The position numbers were made by a program, and so were the translations under genes. This document shows, in pieces, positions 1 to 7,062 of a stretch of 64,000 nucleotides of DNA. The stretch's first letter is position 1, and each line of letters starts with the position of its first letter. The stretch comes from Bog-756 sp963830165. Lineage in GTDB: Bacteria > Actinomycetota > Acidimicrobiia > Acidimicrobiales > RAAP-2. The stretch covers positions 62,001-126,000 of the forward strand of contig CAWHKZ010000006.1 in NCBI GenBank assembly GCA_963830165.1, read 5' to 3'. The notes beneath the pieces were generated by a model. It did not search any database and was not told the DNA's origin. It saw only the letters and a program-made list of their open reading frames with translations.

Positions 1-499
1 CGGCGGAGGGGAAGACGCAGCCCGAACCGCTGATCTGGCCGTCCGGGGCGATCGTGGCGTCGGCCGGGAAGTCGTTGAACACCTGGCAGTCGCTCTGGTT
101 GTCCGGATTGGGGGCCTGGCCCGAGATGAGGGCGATGTAGTTGTCATTGGAGAAGTGGCCGATGCCGTAGTACTCGCTCAGCTTGGCGCCCGAGGCCGAC
201 AGCGTGGTGGCGAGGTAGGGGTCGGAGGCCGGGTCGCCGAACGTGTCGGTGTAGTCCTCGTTCTCCAGCACGATGACGAAGACGTGGCGGATCGGCGGGA
301 GCCCGGTGGACGGGCTGACCTCCGACGGCAGGGCCTTGCCGGTGGCCAACGTGGTGACGGTGGTGGCGGTCGACGACGGGCCCGACGAGCAGGCCGCGGC
401 CAGCACCGCGATGCCCACCACCAGGGCCGATGCCAGCGTGCGGTGGGCGCGGCGGGGACGTCGCCCCGGACGTCCGGCGGGGTCCCGAGCGATGTCCAT
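1..499 (-). CDS. Secreted phosphoesterase-type lipoprotein (N-terminal part, runs off the window)
   Basis: The reading frame starts at ATG 499 on the minus strand and stays open to the window edge. The first residues form a lipoprotein signal: a basic Arg-rich stretch, a hydrophobic core and a lipobox ending LAAAC at about residue 36. A Ser/Thr linker follows, then HVFVIVLENEDYTDTFGD, a motif typical of the alkaline-phosphatase-like phosphoesterase/acid phosphatase/phospholipase C group (PF04185 type), where acidic residues near this point bind metal. The later segment ALISGQAPNP also fits this group. It is probably anchored outside the membrane and hydrolyses phosphate esters; the substrate is unknown. 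The C-terminal half with the remaining metal ligands lies outside the window. Confidence 0.75.
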   Translation of the reverse strand, partial: MDIARDPAGRPGRRPRRAHRTLASALVVGIAVLAAACSSGPSSTATTVTTLATGKALPSEVSPSTGLPPIRHVFVIVLENEDYTDTFGDPASDPYLATTLSASGAKLSEYYGIGHFSNDNYIALISGQAPNPDNQSDCQVFNDFPADATIAPDGQISGSGCVFPSA

Positions 500-550
500 G
501 GGGGTGTTCTAGCAGTCCGGCCGTGTCCCGGCATGACCCCGGCGGCCCGG

Positions 551-556
551 TACAGT
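551..556 (+). promoter_or_regulatory. -10 box for the ferredoxin-gltX unit
   Basis: TACAGT matches the actinobacterial TANNNT -10 consensus and lies 32 nt upstream of the ferredoxin ATG. The implied transcript would carry a short leader containing the GGAGGG ribosome binding site. No convincing -35 box is seen. Confidence 0.4.
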
Positions 557-588
557 GGGCGTCTTCACCGAGCTCCCGGAGGGACACC

Positions 589-786
589 ATGAAAATTGTC
601 GTGGACTACGACGAGTGCGCGAGCAACGCCGTCTGCATGGGGATCGCACCCGAGGTCTTCGAAGTCCGTGATGACGGGTTCCTCTACGTCCTGGACGAGC
701 ATCCGGGCGAGGAGCTGCGCGAAAAGGTGCGCCAGGCCGCCAACGGCTGCCCGACGGGCGCCATCACCATCGTCGAGGACGAGTAA
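589..786 (+). CDS. 3Fe-4S type ferredoxin (65 aa)
   Basis: This small electron carrier starts with MKIVVDYDECASNAVCMGIA and ends with NGCPTGAITIVEDE. The cysteines at about 10, 16 and 53 follow the C-x5-C ... CP pattern of actinobacterial 3Fe-4S ferredoxins that feed cytochromes P450. The spacing between the first two Cys leaves no room for the fourth ligand of a 4Fe-4S cluster. The start is fixed by GGAGGGACACC just upstream. No P450 gene is nearby; the gene is 7 bp upstream of gltX and probably co-transcribed with it. Its redox partner cannot be told from this window. Confidence 0.9.
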   Translation: MKIVVDYDECASNAVCMGIAPEVFEVRDDGFLYVLDEHPGEELREKVRQAANGCPTGAITIVEDE

Positions 787-793
787 GGCCCGG

Positions 794-2287
794 GTGGCAC
801 CAGACACCCCGAGAGTCCGGTTCGCACCTTCCCCCACCGGGTACTTCCACGTCGGGAGCGCCCGGACCGCACTGTTCAACTGGCTCGTCGCCCGGCAGTC
901 GGGTGGCACCTACGTGCTCCGGATCGAGGACACCGACGCCGAGCGCAACCGCGAGGAGTGGGTGGACGGCATCATGTCCGCCCTCCACTGGCTGGGCATG
1001 GATCCCGACGAGGGCCCCTACCGCCAGTCGCTGCGCGCCGGGCGGTACCACGGGGCCATCGACGCCCTGTGGGACGCCGGCCTCCTGTACGCGTGCGGGT
1101 GCACCCACGACGAGGTGACGGCCCGCAACACGGCGGCCGGCATCCTGACCCCGGGCTACGACGGCCACTGCCGTCACCTCGGGCTGCCGCGGGGCGAGGG
1201 TCGGGCTTTGCGCTACGTCACCCCCGACGAAGGGACGGTGGTCGTCCCCGACGTCATCCGGGGCGACGTCGAATTCCCCTGTTCGGCCATGGACGACTTC
1301 GTCGCCGTCAAGGGCAATGGCGCCCCCCTGTTCGTGCTGGCCAACGTGGTCGACGACATCGACATGGCCATCACCCACGTCATCCGGGGCGAGGACCTGC
1401 TGCCCACCACACCCAAGGGCATCCTGATCTGGCGGTCGCTGGACCAGGTCGGCTGGACCACGGACGGTTCGGCGGGTCCGGCGGGTGAGCCGACGCCGCC
1501 GCTCCCCGTCTTCGCCCACCTGCCCATGCTGGTCAACGAGGCCCGCAAGAAACTCTCCAAGCGCAAGGACCCGGTGGCCGTCGAGTCCTACCGCGACCAG
1601 GGCTACCTGCCCGAGGCGTTCGTCAACTACCTCGGACTGCTCGGCTGGAGCCCGCCCAACGGCGAGCCCGAGGTCTTCACCCGCGAGCAGATGGTCGCGT
1701 GGTTCTCCCTGGCCGACGTGAACCACTCACCGGCCTTCTTCGACGTGGCCAAGCTCACCCACATGAACGGCGAGTACATCCGGGCGATGAGTCCGGATGC
1801 CTTCGCGGAGGCCTGTCGGCCCTGGCTCGAGGGGGACGGGACTCCGTGGCCCGCCGCCGCCTTCGACGAGGCGGCGTTCCGGGCCATGGCGCCGGTGGTC
1901 CAGGAGCGGGTCGCCGTGCTCGGCGAGGTGCCGGCCATGGTCGACTTCCTCTTCCTCGACGCGCCCGAGATCGACCCCGACTCGTGGGACAAGGCACTGG
2001 CCGGTGACGAGGTGGCTCCGGCCATCCTGGCCGCGGCGACGGCCGCCTACGCAGCCCTGCGCGGCGACTGGACGGCCGCGGCCCTCCACGCCGCCACCCT
2101 CGGGGTGGCCGAGTCGGTCGGCCGCAAGCTCGGCAAGGCCCAGGCCCCGATCCGGGTGGCCGTGACCGGCCGCCGGGTGGGCCCACCACTGTTCGAGGCC
2201 CTCGAGGTGCTCGGACCCGACCGCACGCTCGCACGGCTGAATGCTGCCGCCGACCGCCTGTCCGGCGGCACCCCCGACCCGTCGTGA
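794..2287 (+). CDS. gltX: Glutamate--tRNA ligase
   Basis: This class I aminoacyl-tRNA synthetase attaches glutamate to tRNA-Glu in the cytoplasm. The HIGH-type ATP motif is seen as SPTGYFHVGS at residues 13-22 and the KMSKS-type loop as KKLSKR at 252-257. The 497-residue length with a helical C-terminal anticodon domain fits full-length GluRS rather than the short GluQ-RS. A Cys pair (ACGC) lies near residue 100 in the zinc-binding/acceptor region. GTG 794 is chosen because homology begins immediately (VRFAPSPTG); the frame extends further upstream but there overlaps the ferredoxin. tRNA-Gln(CUG) and tRNA-Glu(CUC) lie 2.7-3 kb downstream. Actinobacterial enzymes of this type usually also mischarge tRNA-Gln, which GatCAB then corrects; whether this one does is inference. 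Confidence 0.93.
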   Translation: MAPDTPRVRFAPSPTGYFHVGSARTALFNWLVARQSGGTYVLRIEDTDAERNREEWVDGIMSALHWLGMDPDEGPYRQSLRAGRYHGAIDALWDAGLLYACGCTHDEVTARNTAAGILTPGYDGHCRHLGLPRGEGRALRYVTPDEGTVVVPDVIRGDVEFPCSAMDDFVAVKGNGAPLFVLANVVDDIDMAITHVIRGEDLLPTTPKGILIWRSLDQVGWTTDGSAGPAGEPTPPLPVFAHLPMLVNEARKKLSKRKDPVAVESYRDQGYLPEAFVNYLGLLGWSPPNGEPEVFTREQMVAWFSLADVNHSPAFFDVAKLTHMNGEYIRAMSPDAFAEACRPWLEGDGTPWPAAAFDEAAFRAMAPVVQERVAVLGEVPAMVDFLFLDAPEIDPDSWDKALAGDEVAPAILAAATAAYAALRGDWTAAALHAATLGVAESVGRKLGKAQAPIRVAVTGRRVGPPLFEALEVLGPDRTLARLNAAADRLSGGTPDPS

Positions 2288-2360
2288 CCGTCCCTGTGCC
2301 CGCCCCCGGGTCGGGCCGCTGATCCCGGCGCAGGCCGGCTCCGCGCTGCTCGCCGTCCGA

Positions 2361-3002
2361 ATGCTCCGGCTCCTGTTCCGGCTGCTCAAGTGGCTCCTCA
2401 TCGCCGTGGTCGTCTATCTCGGGATCACCGCGTGGCAGGTGTGGCGCACCGGCCAGCAGTACGCGCCGCAGGCGGCCGGCGCCATCGTGGTGATGGGGGC
2501 GGCCCAGTACAACGGGGTGCCGTCACCCGACCTCAAGGCCCGGCTCGACCAGGCCGCGCTGCTGTGGCACGAGCGCTACGTGTCCACGATCATGGTCACC
2601 GGCTCGAAGGAGCCCGGCGACAACTACACCGAGGCCGAGGCGGGTGCCCGCTACCTCGAGTCGGTGGGCATCCCGGCCGGCGACATCCTCCAGGCCGGTG
2701 GGCGCAACTCGTGGGAGAACCTGGCCCTGGCCGCGCCGGCGCTCATCGCCCGCGGCGACACCGACGTCCTCGTGGTGACCGACAAATTCCACGAGGACCG
2801 CAGCATGGCCATCGCCTCGTCGGTCGGCCTCCACCCGCACCCGGCCCCGACCCAGACCTCGCCGATCAGCGGCTTCGCCGCCGTCCCCTACTACGCCAAG
2901 GAGACGGTGGGCGTGGCGCTCGGGCGGATCATCGGCTTCCAGAACCTCGACTCGATCCACTCGTTCGGCATCGGCCGGCCGCCGACGGGTCCGTCGGTGT
3001 GA
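2361..3002 (+). CDS. YdcF/SanA-like DUF218 membrane-anchored protein
   Basis: The 213-residue protein has one N-terminal membrane helix (about residues 4-22, LLFRLLKWLLIAVVVYLGI) followed by a DUF218 domain. Family features seen are AIVVMGAAQYNGVPSP, the region IMVTGSKEPGDNYTEAEAGARYL and NSWENL, then VLVVTDKFHEDRS. Relatives (SanA, ElyC, YdcF) act at the cell envelope in barrier function and lipid-carrier or peptidoglycan-related metabolism, but the reaction is not settled. ATG 2361 places the helix at the N terminus; a longer in-frame start at 2241 would overlap gltX and is unlikely. No ribosome binding site is obvious. The HAD gene downstream is convergent. Confidence 0.82.
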   Translation: MLRLLFRLLKWLLIAVVVYLGITAWQVWRTGQQYAPQAAGAIVVMGAAQYNGVPSPDLKARLDQAALLWHERYVSTIMVTGSKEPGDNYTEAEAGARYLESVGIPAGDILQAGGRNSWENLALAAPALIARGDTDVLVVTDKFHEDRSMAIASSVGLHPHPAPTQTSPISGFAAVPYYAKETVGVALGRIIGFQNLDSIHSFGIGRPPTGPSV

Positions 3003-3018
3003 CCGACGGACCCGTCGC

Positions 3019-3705
3019 CTAGCCCGGGGTCCCGAGCACGACGGCCGGCAGCTCGGCGATGGAGCCGAGCAGGTGGGTGTGGGGGGCGGTGGCGAGCTCC
3101 TCGGCCGAGTGGGCGCCGGTCAGCACGCCGGCCACCACCGAGGCGCCCGATCGGGTCCCGGCCAGCAGGTCGGAGGTGGTGTCGCCGGCCACGGCCACCT
3201 CGGCCACGTCGTCGATGCGGAGGCGCAGGACGGCGGTGAGGATCATGTCCGGCCAGGGCCGACCCCGGCCGGCGTCGACCGGGGACAGGGCGAGGTCGAT
3301 GCGGCCCACCCAGTCGAGGGCGTCCACGATGCGGTCACGGGTGGCGGGCGAGAAGCCGGTGGTCAGGCAGATCCGGACACCGGCGTCGCGCAGGGTGGCG
3401 AACACGTCCTCGGCGGCGGGCAGTGCGGCCACCTCGCCCCGGTCGACGGCCTGGTCGAACGCGGCCTCGAAGGCGATGTTGGCCCGCTCGGCCCGGTGGC
3501 GGTCCCCACCGAGGAGTTCGGTGAAGACGGTGATCTTGGACTGGCCCATGGTGCGACGGATGTAGGCCCCCGGGTCATCCATGAGGTCGCCGGACACGAG
3601 GCCGACGGCGTCGAGGGCGGACTGGAACGCCTCCTCCACCGCCCCTTCGTCAGCCACGGTGGTGCCGGCCATGTCGAGGGCGGCGAGTCGGATCGGTGGT
3701 CTCAT
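3019..3705 (-). CDS. Phosphonatase-like HAD hydrolase
   Basis: This is a 228-residue haloacid-dehalogenase fold hydrolase. The nucleophile motif is ALDMAGTTV at residues 9-17, where the second acid of the usual DxD is replaced as in phosphonoacetaldehyde hydrolases. The second motif TTGFSP lies near 110 and the acidic motif AVAGDTTSD near 165. The cap with YIRRTMGQSKI matches the phosphonatase-like family (TIGR03351), which is repeatedly found beside FAD oxidoreductases of the TIGR03364 group. Its ATG overlaps the stop of that oxidoreductase gene by 4 bp (ATGA), so the two are translationally coupled. The likely role is C-P bond or phosphate-ester cleavage in phosphonate use. No PhnW, phosphonate transporter or regulator is seen nearby, so the substrate is inferred. 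Confidence 0.85.
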   Translation of the reverse strand: MRPPIRLAALDMAGTTVADEGAVEEAFQSALDAVGLVSGDLMDDPGAYIRRTMGQSKITVFTELLGGDRHRAERANIAFEAAFDQAVDRGEVAALPAAEDVFATLRDAGVRICLTTGFSPATRDRIVDALDWVGRIDLALSPVDAGRGRPWPDMILTAVLRLRIDDVAEVAVAGDTTSDLLAGTRSGASVVAGVLTGAHSAEELATAPHTHLLGSIAELPAVVLGTPG

Positions 3706-4841
3706 CGGGTCAGTTCCTCCCAGGTCTCCTCGGCGATGGCCGGCGACAGGGTCATGCCCCGGCCGGCCGGCCCGGTCACCACCACGACCCCGGGTCCGGG
3801 CGTGGACCGGTAGTACATGCGGTCGTCGGTCACCACGGTGTAGACGCCGGCCCAGCGGCGCACGACGGCGGGGAGCGGCCAACCGAGCACGGACTCGGCC
3901 CGGGCCACCAGGTCGTCGGTCAGGTGCTCCTCCACGGCGAAGTCGAAGGGCTCGTCGTAGACGTGGGTGTCCCCGATGGTGAGCCCGCCCGCCGCCCGCT
4001 GGGCGACGAGCAGTTGCATGCCCCACTCCTCGGTCAGGGCCGACGGCTCGGGCAGCCCCGCCCGTCCGGGCAGGTCGAAGGCCGGGTAGTAGCGCATCGA
4101 GTCGGCGTCGGCCACGGCGGTGGTGAGTCGCTCGTCCGCCGGCGCGGTCTGCAGCATCTGGAGCCGGCAGCGGCGGAGCGGTGCGGCGGCCAGGGTGGCG
4201 CCGACCCGGCCACCCAGGCCGGTGAGCCGGTCACCGATGCAGAGCACCACGGCCGAGCCCTCGTGCCGGTGACCCAGATGATCGACGGCCGCCGCGCTGT
4301 CGCCGGCCCGGGTCTCGACGTCGACGACCTGACGGCGGGGCAGCCAGGAGTAGCGGCCGGTGGCCTCGAGCGTGACCCGCAGGGCCCCGAGCACCAGGCC
4401 GGGCTCGACCACGGCGTCGCGTCGGCACAGCAGGCCGCCGACCACGTCGCCCCGCAGGGCCGGGTTGACCGCCCGGACCCCGGCGGCATCGAGCAGCTCG
4501 AGCTCGCGAATGCCGGCGTCGGGCTGGGCCGCCGCCTCGGCCATGAGTGCCAGTTCGGCCTCGTGGCGGGCCACGGTCAGCGAGCCGTCGGGGCGGAAGC
4601 CGATGGCGGGGGAGTGGACGGCGATCTGCTCCCACAGGTCACGGGCCCGCACGGCCAGGGCCAGCTCGCGCCCGGCCGCACGGCCGCTCACCCAGACCAG
4701 GCCGAAGTTGCGCACCGAGGCTCGCCGGGGTCCGGCGTCGGCCTCCAGGTGGGTGACCTCCCACCCCCGACGGCAGGCCTCGAGGGCGTGCATGGTGCCG
4801 AGGACGCCTCCGCCGACGATGACCACCCGCTGCGCGTCCAC
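3702..4841 (-). CDS. FAD-dependent oxidoreductase linked to phosphonate metabolism (TIGR03364-like)
   Basis: The 379-residue protein opens with a dinucleotide-binding motif (RVVIVGGGVLGTMHALEA, residues 4-21) and an acidic ribose-binding end (HLEAD), followed by ASVRNFGLVWVSGR. It ends with TGPAGRGMTLSPAIAEE, typical of the DAO/amine-oxidase fold. Family relatives occur beside phosphonatase-like HAD enzymes and are thought to oxidise aminophosphonates to aldehydes. The GTG at 4841 is preferred because TACGAT lies 6 nt upstream, giving a leaderless transcript, and because residues before it are low-complexity Arg/Pro. With the coupled HAD gene it forms a two-gene operon. The exact amine substrate is not shown by the sequence. 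Confidence 0.83.
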   Translation of the reverse strand: MDAQRVVIVGGGVLGTMHALEACRRGWEVTHLEADAGPRRASVRNFGLVWVSGRAAGRELALAVRARDLWEQIAVHSPAIGFRPDGSLTVARHEAELALMAEAAAQPDAGIRELELLDAAGVRAVNPALRGDVVGGLLCRRDAVVEPGLVLGALRVTLEATGRYSWLPRRQVVDVETRAGDSAAAVDHLGHRHEGSAVVLCIGDRLTGLGGRVGATLAAAPLRRCRLQMLQTAPADERLTTAVADADSMRYYPAFDLPGRAGLPEPSALTEEWGMQLLVAQRAAGGLTIGDTHVYDEPFDFAVEEHLTDDLVARAESVLGWPLPAVVRRWAGVYTVVTDDRMYYRSTPGPGVVVVTGPAGRGMTLSPAIAEETWEELTR

Positions 4842-4847
4842 GGGACG

Positions 4848-4853
4848 ATCGTA
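4848..4853 (-). promoter_or_regulatory. -10 box of the phosphonate-type operon (leaderless)
   Basis: On the minus strand TACGAT ends 6 nt before the GTG start, so transcription would begin at or next to the start codon. The same spacing recurs at several other genes in this window. Confidence 0.45.
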
Positions 4854-4973
4854 GTGAGAGGCGGGGGGTCTGCTCGACGGTCGGGGCCGGGGCCGGGGAA
4901 GGGCGGCCGGAGGCCGGAGCCGGGTCGGCGTCTCCGGCACCCGCCAGGTCGGCTAAATTGGCGGTTCGCCCAT

Positions 4974-5046
4974 TCGGGGGTGGCGCAACTGGCAGCGCGC
5001 GTGATTCTGGTTCATGAGGTTGGAGGTTCGAGCCCTCCCCCCCGAG
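4974..5046 (+). tRNA. tRNA-Gln (anticodon CTG)
   Basis: A full cloverleaf can be folded. The acceptor stem is TCGGGGG with CCCCCGA and the D-stem is GCGC/GCGC. The anticodon stem is CGTGA/TCATG around loop TTCTGGT, with anticodon CTG at 5007-5009. The T-stem is GGAGG/CCTCC with loop TTCGAGC. The discriminator is G and the 3' CCA is not encoded. The loop TTCTGGTTCA is characteristic of tRNA-Gln. Confidence 0.93.
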
Positions 5047-5166
5047 CGCTTGCAGTGGCCCTGGTGAGGGCCGTTGTGGCAGGTTGCTCCCCCCGGAGCG
5101 GTCGGTCGCACCACCGAGGTTCACTGCAGCACCGAAGTACGGGGTCGCCATCCGGCGGCCCGACAG

Positions 5167-5239
5167 GGTCCCATCGTCTAGAGGCCTAGGACACCACCCT
5201 CTCAAGGTGGCGACACGGGTTCGAATCCCGTTGGGACTG
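5167..5239 (+). tRNA. tRNA-Glu (anticodon CTC)
   Basis: The cloverleaf has acceptor GGTCCCA/TGGGACT with a G-T closing pair and anticodon stem CCACC/GGTGG around loop CTCTCAA (anticodon CTC). The T-stem is ACGGG/CCCGT with loop TTCGAAT. GTCTAGAGGCCTAGGAC in the D-arm is typical of bacterial tRNA-Glu. CCA is not encoded. It lies 120 bp after tRNA-Gln and about 2.9 kb after gltX. Confidence 0.94.
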
Positions 5240-5400
5240 CTCTGCATTGTGGTTGGATTGAGGGGTGACGGGGGCTCCGGCCTCCTCCCCCTCGGCCGGC
5301 TTCGTCAGTCCTGCGTCCGTCTGTGCTTCGACGGGTACCAGTGGGATGACCGGGATGACCGGCGGAACCACTGCCATCTCGGCGGATGAGTGATGGGGAA

Positions 5401-5628
5401 CTACTGGCTGGCGGCGAGTGCGACGTCTATCGCCTCGGCCATTCGACAGGGACCAGCGACCGTCATCCGGCCGCGGACCTTGGAGCGGAGGACGGCGGCA
5501 ATCAAGATGCCGAGCGCTGCCGTCATCACCATGATGGATAGCGCTTCCGTGCCGATGAAGAACTGAAGGACCAGCAGGAGGCCGAGGCCGACCCCGGTGA
5601 GGACCGACGACCGTCGCTGCCGGATCAT
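5401..5628 (-). CDS. Small two-helix membrane protein, unknown function
   Basis: The 75-residue product (MIRQRRSSVLTGVGLGLLLV...) has two hydrophobic segments, about residues 9-27 and 30-47, with a basic segment RSKVRGRM after the second, so it probably spans the membrane twice with both ends inside. No family is recognised. Its ATG overlaps the stop of the short ORF upstream by one base (TGATG), which suggests coupling if that ORF is real. It is downstream of the tetR gene on the same strand. Confidence 0.5.
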   Translation of the reverse strand: MIRQRRSSVLTGVGLGLLLVLQFFIGTEALSIMVMTAALGILIAAVLRSKVRGRMTVAGPCRMAEAIDVALAASQ

Positions 5629-5759
5629 CAACTCAACGGTCCTTCGATGATCTCGGCGTCCAGCCCTCGGGCACGGCCCACGGCCGCATCGAAGTCCTTG
5701 CCTGCTAGTCCTCGACCGACTCTCACGCCGGGATTGCTGCGATCGGACTTCGGTGACAC
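5628..5759 (-). CDS. Short ORF resembling the C-terminal piece of a VOC/glyoxalase domain
   Basis: The 43-residue frame from GTG 5759 contains GKDFDAAVGRARGLDAEII followed by EGPLS. This resembles the strand-helix-strand segment of glyoxalase/VOC proteins, where 'DLDAAVARARALGAEVLEGP' is common. The rest of a VOC domain is missing, and the start lies just upstream of the tetR stop in the intergenic space. It is either a degraded gene remnant or a chance ORF; the TGATG overlap with the next gene is the only argument that it is translated. Confidence 0.25.
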   Translation of the reverse strand: MSPKSDRSNPGVRVGRGLAGKDFDAAVGRARGLDAEIIEGPLS

Positions 5760-5778
5760 CCGGCAGCCGAGCGCGCGG

Positions 5779-6369
5779 TCACGTCTGTGGGGGCGTCGGA
5801 GGCGCACCGAGGAGCGACGCTTGCTCGAGCAGGAACAGCTCGAAGGCTTGGGTGGTCCCGGCGGCATCGCCCGACGCCAACAGGTCGAGGAGCAGGCCTC
5901 GGGTGACCGCCAGACCGAGGCGGGCTGCCGTCCGAGCGTCTGCCTCGTTGACTCCTGCGGTGGTCATCGCTTCGGCCACCGGGGCGAGCCAGCCCTCGAG
6001 CACCTCGTCCAGAAAGCCCTCAGTTCCCGGGCGGCCCAAAAGCGCATGCGAGTAGATCTCGAAGAACAGCCGCTCCTGGGGTCGCAGCGACGGATCGGCC
6101 AGCCGGTTCCATTGGCGGAGCGCGTCTTGAACCGACACGGCGGCGTCGCCAAGCGTCTGACGCTCGCGCTCTTCTACTTCGCGTACGACCGCGACAAGCA
6201 GACCCTCCCGTGATCCGAAGTGATAGATGAGCATCCGATGGCTCGTGCCAATCGCTGCCGCGATCTCCCGGAGGCTCAGATCCACGATCCCCTTGCTCAG
6301 GGCGTGCTCGACGGCGGCGTCGAGCAGTCGCTCCCGGGCTTGCGAAGTAGGCACGGCCAACCGTACCAT
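5779..6369 (-). CDS. TetR-family repressor
   Basis: This is a 196-residue regulator. The N-terminal HTH is RERLLDAAVEHALSKG ... LSLREIAAAIGTSHRMLIYHFGSREGLL (about residues 12-57), with the recognition helix around GTSHRMLIYHF. The remainder is the helical ligand-binding and dimerisation domain. The ATG at 6369 lies inside the 34-bp palindrome at 6361-6394, so the repressor probably controls its own gene and the divergent SRPBCC gene. A GTG 15 nt downstream (VPTSQ) is an alternative start. The ligand is unknown. Confidence 0.85.
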   Translation of the reverse strand: MVRLAVPTSQARERLLDAAVEHALSKGIVDLSLREIAAAIGTSHRMLIYHFGSREGLLVAVVREVEERERQTLGDAAVSVQDALRQWNRLADPSLRPQERLFFEIYSHALLGRPGTEGFLDEVLEGWLAPVAEAMTTAGVNEADARTAARLGLAVTRGLLLDLLASGDAAGTTQAFELFLLEQASLLGAPPTPPQT

Positions 6370-6394
6370 CTGGTACGTGTACCAGATGGTACGG
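6361..6394. promoter_or_regulatory. Perfect 34-bp palindromic operator between tetR and the SRPBCC gene
   Basis: The arm CCGTACCATCTGGTAC, a GT spacer and its exact reverse complement GTACCAGATGGTACGG form a perfect inverted repeat. Each arm itself contains the imperfect dyad GTACCATCTGGTAC, so two TetR dimers could bind side by side. It overlaps the tetR start codon and ends 13 bp before the GTG of the divergent gene, the position of an autoregulated repressor site. Confidence 0.8.
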
Positions 6395-6407
6395 GAGAGG
6401 AGACGAA

Positions 6408-6863
6408 GTGGTGAGTCAACTATCGGTTGAAGCCAAGGGGACGACGCGAGCGGGTCCGGGGATCGTGTGGTCGATGGTGTCCGATGCGAATACCTATCCA
6501 AAATGGGGCCCTTGGAATGACGGGGGCTACCGCCCGCATGCCGCGGGTCCTTCTCGCCCCGGTTCGGTCCAGTGGTTTCGTTACGGGCGCCGAACGACCA
6601 GCGTCGAGGAGATCATCGAGGTCGAAGAGCCCCGCCGCGTCGTCTACAAAGTGGTGAGCGGCCTTCCGGTGAAGAACTATCGGGCGGAAGTGACCCTGAC
6701 ACCGACACCGTCCGGCGGCACGCAGATCTGCTGGGCGGCGACGTGGGACAAGACGTTCCTGGGCGGCATGGTGCGACGCAAGCTGGCCCAGGTCTACCCC
6801 GAAGTAGTGGACGCCTTGGTGGCCGCGGCCGATCATCAACAGGCTTCGAGCACACGTCCATGA
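6408..6863 (+). CDS. SRPBCC-family (polyketide cyclase/dehydrase-like) protein
   Basis: The 151-residue protein begins VEAKGTTRAGPGIVWSMVSDANTYPKWGPW, the first strand and helix pair of the START/SRPBCC fold. EEIIEVEEPRRVVYKVVSGLPVKNY, TLTPTPSGGTQICWAATWD and the final amphipathic helix follow, so the hydrophobic-cavity fold appears complete. Such proteins bind or transform lipophilic ligands; nothing in the sequence fixes a reaction. Two GTG codons (6408, 6411) are possible starts after GAGAGGAGAC. It is divergent from tetR and shares its palindrome, so it is probably induced by the TetR ligand. Confidence 0.82.
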   Translation: MVSQLSVEAKGTTRAGPGIVWSMVSDANTYPKWGPWNDGGYRPHAAGPSRPGSVQWFRYGRRTTSVEEIIEVEEPRRVVYKVVSGLPVKNYRAEVTLTPTPSGGTQICWAATWDKTFLGGMVRRKLAQVYPEVVDALVAAADHQQASSTRP

Positions 6864-7062
6864 TTCGTCGTCCGCAGATTCCGAACCGGGCGTGACGACT
6901 CCGCCGATTCGTCCACCACGCCGACGGAGAGGAAGGGCGGCGCGCCTCGAGCTGCGACCGGCGACATGCTCGCCGTTGGCCACGACGAGTCGATCCCAGG
7001 TGTGTCCGCCCGAGCGGCCACTCGACACCTCCGGCGGAACCTCGACGGATCCGAGTAGGCCG

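Noticed and set aside
5340..5372. Short tandem GGGATGACC repeat as a possible CRISPR or iteron
   Set aside because: Only two partial units; no array, leader or Cas genes in the window.
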